Position numbers and translations under genes: made by a program. From positions 16,358,501 through 16,422,500 of the forward strand of contig JAPNXP010000001.1 in assembly GCA_028753945.1 (NCBI GenBank): DNA of 64,000 nt, given 5' to 3'. Shown one piece after another: positions 52,253 to 62,437 of this stretch. Below the pieces are notes generated by a model that did no database searches, had not been told where the DNA came from, and saw nothing but the letters and a program-made list of their open reading frames with translations. Position 1 is the first letter of the stretch. Each line of letters starts with the position of its first letter. Source of the DNA: Hexactinellida sp. DTS-2022. Taxonomy: Eukaryota > Porifera > Hexactinellida.

Positions 52253-53764
52253 AAGCCTGTCTTCGGACGAGAAGGAGCCCCCGAGGTCGGACTCTCTCCC
52301 AGCTGTGGATCTGTCCCCCGCGCGGCAGTACCACCTCAAGCAGATAGCCTCTCTCTCGAAGAGGACGACCCGCTGGCCGCCTACGAGCGGTACATATGCT
52401 GGTACCGTGACGTCACGCCCAACCTGGGCATCGAGTACTACCGCATCCTCGAGGACTGTCTCACCTTCTGCAAGGAGCACAACCTGATGCGTCGCTACGA
52501 TCAGGACATCCGGTTCGTGCGGATCTGGATGAGCTACGCGGAGCACCATCAGGAGTCGCAGCGCATATACGAGTACATTCGTGGGCACGGGATCGGGGCC
52601 GGCCTGGCCTACTACTACGAGCACCGGAGCAGGAGTCTGGAGGCCAGCGGGGACCCAAGTGGGGCGGAACTGGTCCTCTCGGAGGGGATAGCGGCCCTGG
52701 CGCAGCCCGTCGGACGGCTGCAGCGGCTGCTGCGCGAGCTGAGGGAGCGAGCGGCGATCAGCTGTTCGGCAGCGAGTCCGGAGTCGGCTGAGGCCGAGAG
52801 GACAGCTGGAGTCTCTCCGGCCCGACACACAACAACAACAACTACAACAACAACACGAGCACAGAGGCGCCAGGAAAGCAGACTTCTCAGTGTACGTAGA
52901 CACAAATGTGAGTCAGTCAGCTGTTCCCCTCGCATATCCCAACACCTCTGTCCCAACTTGCGAAAAGTCGACGCAGGAGAACACACAGGCGCCTCGGAAA
53001 TGGATCCACTCCACCATCGCATCAGCTGTTAGGCCGGCTGCTGAGGAGTTCTCTGTCTACCCAGACCCTGTCCCCTGTAACGTACTGAGACAGAGGAGCG
53101 GGGAGGAAGAGCCCAATCCCCTCGAGGTGTTAGAACAGAGGCCCTCCCGAAAGATCCGATTATTCGGCTGCACTATTCAAGAGGTGACCAAAGAGTGCCC
53201 CACTAAGGACGGAGTCCCGTTCATTGTTTGTAGAATCGCTGAGTATTTGAGTGAGTACGGACTGAACAAGGAGGGTTTGTTCAGGAAGAATGGGAACATT
53301 AAAGTTATGGACAGACTCAGGTACTTTCCATTGCAGCACAGTGTATCTATGGACCCTGTTTATTAGTTGTTTTTAGATGCAAATTTGAAGATGAGGGCAA
53401 TGCCGATTTGGTAACGGCCAATGACGTGTACGCAGCCGCCTCGCTTATGATGCTGTTCTTCCGGAGCTTAAAAGAGCCTCTCATCTCCGATCAGCTGATC
53501 GACCAGATTACCCGAGCCAAACAGGAGTTCGAACTTGACTCGTCTGGCTTTCTACAACAGCTCCGCCTGCTCCTAGACCAGCTGCAGCCAGTTAACTACA
53601 CGGTGCTTAAGTATGTAGTTAAGTTCCTGCTTAAAGTGGCAGGATATGAGAAAGGCAAAAAGTTTACAGTGATATTTCTCGCTAGGAGGATAGCTCCCAG
53701 CCTAATACGATCTGTTCCAGGGATGGAAAAGAGAGAGCAGAGAATGACATATCTATATTATTAA
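52253..53764 (+). CDS. Mad3/BUB1-homology region fused to a FAM13-type RhoGAP (3' truncated)
   Basis: The first segment (52253 to about 52840) encodes a Mad3/BUB1 homology region 1 TPR: DPLAAYERYICWYRDVTPN, RYDQDIRFVRIWMSYAEH, YEYIRGHGIGAGLAYYYE, EGIAALAQPVGRL. After a change of frame (intron or frameshift near 52730-52862, by a CAA-rich tract), one open frame to 53320 encodes KADFSVYVDTN and QENTQAPRKW, like the segment after the TPR in BubR1/Mad3 with a KEN-like word. It continues without a break into the RhoGAP domain: LFGCTIQEVTKE, VPFIVCRIAEYLSEYGLNKE, GLFRKNGNIKVMDRLR (Arg finger), as in FAM13. A GT-AG intron (53321-53376, 56 bp) joins CKFEDEGNADLVTANDVY. The Asn pair expected in NLAxxFGPN is missing (FLARRIAPSL). 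The last residues YLYY and stop come from an inserted repeat. No start Met in the first segment: a 5' exon is missing or upstream. Confidence 0.72.
53321..53376 (+). other. 56-bp intron in the RhoGAP domain
   Basis: CTCAG|GTACTT...TTTTTAG|ATGCAA; removing it restores the conserved KVMDRLR-CKFED join of the RhoGAP family. Confidence 0.85.
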
Positions 53765-54972
53765 ATCTCGATTGTTGTGTGTGTGTGTGTTTGTGTGTTT
53801 GTGTGTTAATATTGGGATATAAACTAACTTTCAAATGTTATAATAGGTAAACAAGCATGCTGAAAACGAATTTCGCGTTTATAAATTTCTCATATGAATA
53901 TTTGTTGTTGTTGTTAACACAAAATAGGTAAACAAATTAATGAAAATTCAAAATCAACCTAGAAGTTAGCTTCTAACGGGTATTATAGGTAAACAAGTAT
54001 GCCGAACACGAATTTCGCATTTATATATTTCTCATATTAATATTTGTTGTTGTTGTTTACACAAAATAGGTAAACAAATTAATGAAAATTCAAAATCAAC
54101 CTAGAAGTTAGCTTCCAACGGGTATTATAGGTAAACAAGTATGCCGAACACGAATTTCGCGTTTATAAATTTCTCATATTAATATTTGTTGTTGTTTACA
54201 CAAAATAGGTAAACAAATTAATGAAAATTCAAAATCAACCTAGAAGTTAGCTTCCAACGGGTATTATAGGTAAACAAGTATGCCGAACACGAATTTCGCG
54301 TTTATAAATTTCTCATATTAATATTTGTTGTTGTTTACACAAAATAGGTAAACAAATTAATGAAAATTCAAAATCAACCTAGAAGTTAGCTTCCAACGGG
54401 TATTATAGGTAAACAAGTATGCCGAACACGAATTTCGCGTTTATAAATTTCTCATATTAATATTTGTTGTTGTTGTTGTTTACACAAAATAGGTAAACAA
54501 ATCAATGAAAATTCAAAATCAACCTAGAAGTTAGCTTCCAATGGGTATTATAGGTAAACAAGTATGCCGAACACGAATTTCGCGTTTATAAATTTCTCAT
54601 ATGAATATTTGTTGTTGTTGTTGTTTACACAAAATAGGTAAACAAATTAATGAAAATTCAAAATCAACCTAGAAGTTAGCTTCCAACGGGTATTATAGGT
54701 AAACAAGTATGCCGAACACGAATTTCGCGTTTATAAATTTCTCATATTAATATTTGTTGTTGTTGTTTACACAAAATAGGTAAACAAATTAATGAAAATT
54801 CAAAATCAACCTAGAAGTTAGCTTCCAACGGGTATTATAAGTATATAACTATGACAAATATTACTAACTTTTTAATCAAATGTTTAGTGAGGAGTAAGGC
54901 CGCGTAGCGGCCGTTAACTTGAGGTGCGTAGCACCGATCTGTCGCAAAGCGACCGAGACCGAAGGGCTCGTA
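53747..54972 (+). mobile_element. Helentron-like element with ~7 internal 140-bp repeats
   Basis: Starts ATCTATATTATTAAATCTCG (shared with the minus-strand copy ending at 17346), then a GT microsatellite and internal repeats with period about 138-147 bp from 53838 to 54835 (TAGGTAAACAAGTATGCCGA; TTAGCTTCCAACGGGTATTA), differing in (TTG)n length. It ends with AGTAAGGCCGCGTAGCGGCC, GGTGCGTAGCACC, GTCGCAAAGCGAC and CGAAGGGCTCG at 54972. Central tandem repeats plus subterminal hairpins are typical of Helentron/DINE-type elements (inference). Its 5' edge cuts the RhoGAP exon. Confidence 0.72.
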
Positions 54973-55039
54973 TATTAATAAAATGCATTCAACATTTAGG
55001 GACTCTATTTAATTAACATTTAATTAACCTTTATTTTTA

Positions 55040-56290
55040 TTTTTACTGTGCCGACTATACTTTAGTATAGTGGCCCAGTATTGGAATCACTGCCTTTATT
55101 ACTGTGCCGACTATACTATAGTCAGGGTTGGGTTCAAGTACAATTTACTTAAGTACTTCTGTAATTAAATACATTTTTTGAGATTTTGTACATGTACTTA
55201 AGTACTTTCACCAATTTTCCGTTGTACTTGTACTTGTACTTAATTACTTTCCTCAATTTTCTAAAGTACTTGCACTTGTACTTGAGTACTTGTTACTCGT
55301 GACTTTTTTATCATTCAATATATTTCCAACACACATCATTGATGTTCCTCAAATCCCATCTCAAATAAAGTAGTGTTACTTAATACTTAGTATATTAGGA
55401 ATTGTGTTCGTGTCAAGGACTACTGCTAAATCAATTAAATAGATTTGGATGATACTATATAAACTATGTATTTAGCAATTTCTACTATTACTAGTACGAG
55501 AGATTTATCATAAGAGCTTGGGAAGTACTTGTACTTGTACTTAAGTATTTTCCTAATTTTTTCATTGTACTTGTACTTGTACTTAAGTACTTTAAGTTTA
55601 CCTGTACTTGTACTTGTATTGTACTTGAATATCTGAAAAGTAGTAGTACTTGTACTTAAGTACTTTCAAATGTACTTGAGTACTTTCAAATGTACTTGAA
55701 CCCAACCCTGACTATAGTATAGTGGCCCAGTATTGGAATCACTGCCTTTATTATTATTATTATTTTTATTATTACTGTGCCGACTATACTATAGTATAGT
55801 GGCCCAGTATTGGAATCACTGACTTTATTACTGTGCCGACTATACTATAGTATAGTGGCCCAGTATTGGAATCACTGCCTTTATTATTATTATCATTTTT
55901 ATTATTACTGTGCCGACTATACTATAGTATAGTGGCCCAGTATTGGAATCACTGACTTTATTATTTATATTATTACTGTGCCGACTATGCTATAGCATAG
56001 TGGCCCAGTATTGGAATCACTGCCTTTATTATTATTTTTACTGTGCCGACTATACTATAGTATAGTGACCCAGTATTGGAATCACTGCCTTTATTACTGT
56101 GCCGACTATACTATACTATAGTGGCCCAGTATTGGAATCACTGACTTTATTATTTATATTATTACTGTGCCGACTATGCTATAGTATAGTGGCCCAGTAT
56201 TGGAATCACTGCCTTTATTATTATTATTACTGTGCCGACTATACTATAGTATAGTGGCCCAGTATTGGAATCACTGCCTTTATTATTATA
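55040..56290. repeat. Palindrome array (ACTATACTATAGTATAGT), about 11 units
   Basis: Units of about 55-77 bp: CTGTGCCGACTATACTATAG, TATAGTGGCCCAGTATTGGA, ATCACTGCCTTTATTATT. Each has an 18-bp perfect or near-perfect palindrome. Interrupted by the MITE at 55123-55710. A single unit also sits at about 59846-59900 beside a foldback. Confidence 0.9.
55123..55710. mobile_element. hAT-like MITE filled with GTACTTGTACTT repeats, exact 8-bp TSD
   Basis: Ends CAGGGTTGGGTTCAAGTACA and complement; duplication ACTATAGT exact (55115-55122, 55711-55718). It sits in the palindrome centre of one unit of the array. Interior of GTACTTGTACTTAAGTACTT words. Confidence 0.92.
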
Positions 56291-57777
56291 ATTTTTTTAA
56301 TTTTGATTTCTCCGTAGCAGGTGCCCTGGCCACACCTGTATACATTGAGGGCTGAAAATTAGCATGTAGTTGCGGAGGGATCGTCTAATTTGCACCTGGG
56401 GTTACGAATTTTTATTAAGAAATTTTTGACACATCTTTAACACCCTTCAAAATTTGTCTGGTCCATAACTCAAAATATGTTTTAATAACCCCAAAATTTT
56501 ATTTCATATTTAGATTCATCTTAAAATTCTGCGTCTGATGGGAGAATAAAATTTGTTAAAATTGGTTTAATTTCTGCCATAAATGGGAGTTGAAATTCCT
56601 TTGTTTACTCACCACTTCAATTTCAATAAAACTGTGAAATCTAATTCCATTGTTTCAACTTGTAATGTTTATATTGATTTAACTTGTTAAATCTTTCACT
56701 ATTGTTTCAACTTGCGATAATTAAATTGATTCAACTTATAGATTCCAGCTGGCTTCTATTTAATTGTAGTATTTCTTTACAATGGATTAAATAAAATATA
56801 ATAATATAAGGAATTTGTTGACTAAACTCAAATCACCGTGGATAACATTGCTAAAATAAATAACTAATAATATAATTTATTATCAATACATAATGAATGA
56901 ATGGCATTAAACTTAAGATGGTTTATGATAGAAACAAACTTCAAATTTATCTACCGTTCCTTGTGACTCGGACCAAATAACAAATGGTTTTTGACACCTT
57001 GAGGCGTTGATGACTGGGCAAAAAAAATCCAAAATTGCAGACTGTGCCGACAGCATGTTCCATTGGAGGCACTATCAATAAACAAACAACAAAATATAGT
57101 GCCACCAAAGGAACATGCGTCGGCACAGTCTGCAATTTTGGATTTTTTATTCTTCCGTAGCTCATCCACAGAACAGAGTTTGATTAACTAACAACCCAAA
57201 TTTGCAGGACAGGTGTCTCATGGGTTACAGATGTGCACCTGGGGTTACGATTTTTGATTAACAAATTTTGGACACATGTTTAACACCTTTCAAAATTTGT
57301 CTGGTCCATAACTCAAAGAATGTTATACTAAACCCCCAATTTTTATTTCATCTTTGGATTCATCTTCAAATTCTGCTTCTGATGGGTAAAGAAATTTTTA
57401 GTAATGGGTTTAATTTCTGCCATAAATGGGGGTTGAAATTTATTTGTTTACTCACACTTTAATTTCAGTAAACTGTTAAATCTAATTCCATTGTTTCAAC
57501 TTGTAATAATTATATTGATTAAACTTGTTAAATCTTACACTATTGTTTAAACTTGCGATAATTATATTGATTCCACTTGTGAAATCGAGTAGGCTTCTAT
57601 TTTCTATTTGAAAATAAGATTTTACATTCCACAACAACGACAGATTATGTATTATATTTACTTCTGCATAGAATATTCTTGCACAATGGATACATGACAT
57701 ATTTAATTCTAATTAATTAGCTCTGTGTTTAATGTATAGAAATGGTTCCAACTTCCAAATAGATTATTGGGATTATC
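56291..57777. repeat. Family R cluster, unit 1
   Basis: 56291-56930 is the 3' part of a unit whose foldback position is taken by the palindrome array. 56931-57777 is a further unit beginning TAGAAACAAACTTCAAATTT with a foldback at 57020-57149. Common words: CACCTGGGGTTACGATTTTT, CATAACTCAAA, CTGCCATAAATGGGGGTTG. Confidence 0.75.
57020..57149. repeat. Foldback repeat
   Basis: Same arms, bulge and mismatch as at 48309-48439. Confidence 0.88.
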
Positions 57778-57944
57778 GAGTGCGCTGAATTCAAATATGA
57801 TAGTGAAATTCAATTTAAGTGAATAATTATTGCAAAAGATTGAACTTAATATATTTTGATGTACATAATATTGGTGTTAAATTATTAATAGATTAATTAA
57901 ATATTTATACAAATTATCTAAATTTCATTAATCTCAGAAATGAT

Positions 57945-59235
57945 ATAAGATAGAAACAAACTTTAAATTTATCAATTGGTCCTTATGGCACGTACCACCT
58001 ATACAAGTGGATCTTGACACCTTAAGGTGATGATGACATCGTCAAAAAAATGTATTTTTACAATTTTGTGAATTAAATAATTCGCATGGATTGGTTGGAG
58101 TTGGGTGAACACCCAACACGCACTTTAAGAAATGCTGACTCAGCACATATTATATTCTACTGAAACTTGAATATCTCTCAAATGAAGTGAGCTAAAACGA
58201 AACTTCCAACTCACTAAGGGTCGTTGCCTTTTGAATCACTTTTCTGAAATAGTTTAACACCTTCATAGTGATGATGACATGGCGAAAAAAATCCAAAATT
58301 GCAGCCTGTGCCGACAGCATGTTCCATTGGAGGCACTATCAATAAACCACCACCAAAATATAGTGCCACCAAAGGAACATGCGTCGGCACAGCTGCAATT
58401 TTGGATTTTTATTATTCTTCCGTAGCCACTCCACAGAACAGAGTTTTATCAACTAAGAGCCCAAATTTTTAGGATGGGTGTCTCATGGGTTACAGATGTG
58501 CACCTGGGGTTACGATTTTTGATTAAATTTTTTTGGACACATCTTTAACACCTTTCAAAATTTGTCTTGTCCATAACTCAAAATATGTTTTAATAAACCC
58601 CAAAATTTTATTTAATATTTAGATTCATCTTAAAATTATGCGTCTGATGGGAGAAGAAAATTTGCTAAAATTGGTTTAATTTCTGCCATAAATGAGGGTT
58701 GAAATTCATTTGTTTACTCAACACTTCAATTTCAATAAAACTGTGAAATCTAATTCCATTGTTTTAACTTGTAATAATTATATTGATTTAACTTGTTAAA
58801 TCCTACTCTATTGATTCAACTTGCGATAATTAAATTGATTCAGCTTATAAATTCCAGCTGGCTTCTATTTAATTGTAGCATTACTATACAATGGATTAAA
58901 TTAAATTAATTTATATAAGGAATTTGTTGACTTTACTCAACTCACCGTGGATAACATTGCTAAAATAAATAACTAATAATTTAATTTATTATCAATAAGT
59001 AATGAATGAATGGCATTAAACTAAAGATGGTTTATGATAGAACCGTTAAGATTTTACATTCCACAACAACGACAGATTAAGTGATTATATTTATTTCGGC
59101 TAGAATATTCTTGCACAATGAATGTACTGACGTAATTACGTAATTATAATTAATTCCTTTTGTATTTACACGTAACTTATATACGGTTCCAAATGGATTA
59201 TTGGGGTTATCGAGTGCGCTGAATTCAAATATGAT
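57945..59235. repeat. Family R cluster, unit 2
   Basis: Begins GATAGAAACAAACTTTAAAT, then GGTCCTTATGGCACGTACCA and a ~200-bp segment not seen in unit 1 (GGTTGGAGTTGGGTGAACAC); foldback at 58285-58412; closes with GGGGTTATCGAGTGCGCTGA. Confidence 0.75.
58285..58412. repeat. Foldback repeat
   Basis: Same family; bulge and mismatch conserved. Confidence 0.88.
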
Positions 59236-59379
59236 AGTGAAATTCGATTTAAATTAATAATAAGTGCAAATAATTGATCTTTATTTATTCTGCTGTACAT
59301 AATAATGGTGTTAAATTATTAATTATTAATTAATTATTTATACTAATTAGCTAAATTTCATTAATCTCAGAGATGATAC

Positions 59380-60500
59380 AAGATAGAAACAAACTTTCAA
59401 TTTATCAATTGGTCCTTATGCCACGTACCACCTATACAAGTGGGTCTTGACACCATGAGGTGATGATGACATCGTCAAAAAAAATGTATTTTTACAATTT
59501 TGTGAATTAAATAATTCGCATGGGTTGGTTGGAGTTGGGTGAATACCCAACACGCACTTTAAAAATGCTGAGTCATCACAGATTATATTCTACTGAAACT
59601 TGAATATCTCTCAAATGAAGTGAGCTAAATGGAAACTTCCACCACTCTAAGGGTCGTTGCCTACTGAAACACCTTTCTGTAATAATTTAATACCTTCATA
59701 GTGATGATGACTAGGCGAAAAAAAATCCAAAATTGCAGCTTGTGCCGACAGCATGTTCCTTTGGAGTCACTATCAATAAACCACCACCAAAATATAGTGC
59801 CACCTAAGGACATGCGTCGGCACAGGGTGCAATTTTGGATTTTTACTGTGCCGACTATACTATAGTATAGTGGCCCAGTATTGGTCTTAGTGCCTTGGTT
59901 ATTATTTTCCTTCCGTATCCTCTCCACAGAACAGAGTTTAATTAACTAAGAGCCCAAATTTTCAGGATATGTGTCTCATGGGTTACAGATGTGCACCTGG
60001 GGTCACGATTTTTTATTACATTTTTTTGGACACATTTTTGCACCTGTTTAATATTGAAACTGGAACAATAAATAGTACCCGAAAATTAAATTTATATGCA
60101 TTCGATAGAGAATTAAATTCTACACCTTTTCACAGTGCACGAATTTTAAAATTGTACTTAGTTTGTGCCACAATTGAGTTTCAAATTTCCTTTGTTTACT
60201 AACACTTCTGTTCAATTGAAAGTGTTAAATCTAATTCTATTGTTTCAACTCGTTATTATTATATTGATTCAACTTGTGAGATCGAGTAGGCTTCTATTTT
60301 CTAATTGAAAACTAAGATTGTACATTCCATAACAACGACAGATTGTGTGATTATATTTCCTTCTGCTAGAATATTATTGCACTATTAATAGACTGACGTA
60401 ATTAATTATAATTAATTCAGTCAGTATATTACTTATATAGATGCTTCCAATTTGTTTATTAGGGGTTATCGAGAATGCGGAATTGAAATTTGATAACAAA
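59380..60500. repeat. Family R cluster, unit 3
   Basis: Same order as unit 2 with foldback at 59718-59845 followed directly by one ACTATAGTATAGT palindrome unit. Confidence 0.75.
59718..59845. repeat. Foldback repeat joined to a palindrome unit
   Basis: Same arms. The right arm runs straight into CTGTGCCGACTATACTATAG at 59846, linking the two palindromic repeat types. Confidence 0.88.
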
Positions 60501-60639
60501 ATTAATTAATTAATTATTTATGACAAAATAATTTAACTTAATAAATATAAGTTGACATTGAAATTGGTGTTAAATTACAAATAATATAAACAATTATTTA
60601 TACTAATTAATTAAATATCATAAATCTCAAAGATCATAG

Positions 60640-61105
60640 AAGATAGAAACAAACTTTCAATTTATCAATTGGTCCTTATGCTCTGTGCCACCTTTACAAG
60701 TGGGTCTTGACACCTTGAGGTGATGATGACATCGTTAAAAAAATGTGTTTTTACAATTTTGTTAAGTCGACATTTAAAATGGGTTAGTTGGTGTTGGGTG
60801 ATGACCCAACACTCACAAAAAAATGCTGAGTCATCAGCTATTATATTCTACTCAAACTTGAATATCTTTGAAATGAAGTGAACTAAAACGAAACTTCCAC
60901 CACTCTAAGGATCGATGCCTTCTGAAACACCTTTTTGAAATAATTTAACACCTTCATAGTGATGATGACATGGCGGAAAAAAAATCCAAAATTGCAGCCC
61001 GTGCCGACAGCATGTTCCTTTGGAGGCACTATCAATAAACCACCATCAAAATATAGTGCCACCAAAGGAACATGCGTCGGCACAGGCTGCAATTTTGGAT
61101 TTTTA
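60640..61105. repeat. Family R cluster, unit 4 (5' part only)
   Basis: Starts GATAGAAACAAACTTTCAAT and stops with its foldback (60977-61105), 7 bp before a splice acceptor of the receptor gene. Confidence 0.75.
60977..61105. repeat. Foldback repeat next to a splice acceptor
   Basis: Arms as above; the right arm provides most of the T-rich tract before ATTTGTAG at 61105-61112. Confidence 0.85.
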
Positions 61106-61112
61106 TTTGTAG

Positions 61113-61913
61113 CAATAATAGCTGGAGCAGCAGTAGCTTTACTATTCTTATCAATACTCATTATCTTCATTGCTACGCTATGTGTATGCTGTTGTAAGAA
61201 ATCTAAAGGTGAGATTGATTATTTTGTATTTTCTAATGGTATTTTCTAGAGCAGAGAAGTATCCATATAAAAGAGTATACGCAGAATTTCATTAAAATTA
61301 GACTATGTCACGCATTTTGACCAGTTTGTAATACATAAGTATGGTTTGTCACACCAATGTATTATACAACCATTTGTAATACGCTCCAAATCCTGGTCTT
61401 ATCCAATGTTCATACGCCTAAATCACAAATTAATGTTATTATGGTATAGGAGAGGATTCCAAATTTTCGCGCTCCTAAATTCAAATTTTCAAAAAATCAT
61501 CTCCAAAAGGAGCGTATCGCGCTCCTGGATATTTCCTTGTGTGTCACACATTGGTTACCCCTCTCCCCCTAGAAGCGTTACGTAACGTTTAATCAGTCCC
61601 GTTTTCTAAAGTTTAAAAAAGTGCTTATCCCCTTTGTAGTTCGTTTCAACAGTTACTACTGTTACAGTTTATAGAATTAGTTCTTATAGTTACACCCCGT
61701 ACTATTCTCAACCAACCACTTCGTGACTATGAGGAAATAGATTAGGGACTGCCTCATTATGACTACATAGGGAGTATTAACAGCACAATAGTAAATAACA
61801 ACAAAACAGAGAATTCTCCGCTTGCTGTAAGGAAATCTAACTACACTCTCATGGAACCTGTGTCCGAGGATAAAATGGTTTTACCCTCTCTTTATGAGAA
61901 TGCCAAATGGTAA
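61113..61913 (+). CDS. 3' end of a cell-surface receptor gene (TM and cytoplasmic tail), interrupted by TAG
   Basis: Exon 61113-61208 encodes a TM helix (IIAGAAVALLFLSILIIFIA) and CVCCCKKSK, with a GT donor (AAAG|GTGAG). It joins in phase to an exon starting at 61690 after TTCTTATAG: TPRTILNQPLRDYEEID and a TAG at 61743-61745. The same frame stays open for 55 more codons with receptor-tail motifs (HYDYIG, NYTLMEP with YxxM, LYENA with YxN) to TAA at 61911-61913. The TAG may be a nonsense change, a readthrough site or a natural end. Upstream ectodomain exons are not found; 5 kb of repeats lie there. The next gene (62438) starts like a related Ig/FN3 receptor, so tandem paralogues are likely. 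Confidence 0.6.
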
Positions 61914-62437
61914 AAAACTTTATTAACAGTGAACTGATACTGTATCAAATTATCAATATGAATGTACATTGTAAATGTAAGGGGAACACTTGTTCGGAGT
62001 TTTGATTCTGTATAATTTGCTTTTAGATTGAACTTTGCTTTTAGATTGCAATAACTGTATGCTCCTTTTGAAAATAGTTTGAATCTTTTTAGTGGATGAT
62101 AATTATTGTTATTTGATAAATATAGAGATTATATCTTATAATAATTTGGATTTTGTAAATTTGTTTGCTATTAAAATATACTATGTACAACTTTGCGATT
62201 TGTTTACTAGCTATGAAAATGTTATTGTTCTTTATTTCTTGTATTGAGTCGTCTAATTTGGAAGTTTCAAGTTTTATTAATGTGTAATGCACCCTTTAAT
62301 AAACACCTTTTGATCGATATTCTACAAATATGAAATGCCTTACATACATACACAACCATCACATTTCATAATCCGTAACCTTCGATAGTGATAAATTTAG
62401 CCCTTTTACACACATATTTAATTACTCTCAACAATAG

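Noticed and set aside
52197-52487. Frame starting MPSYRHVIVVVYLV as a secreted protein
   Set aside because: It overlaps the BUB1/Mad3 exon in another frame; the hydrophobic start spans the likely polypyrimidine tract before the acceptor at 52252.
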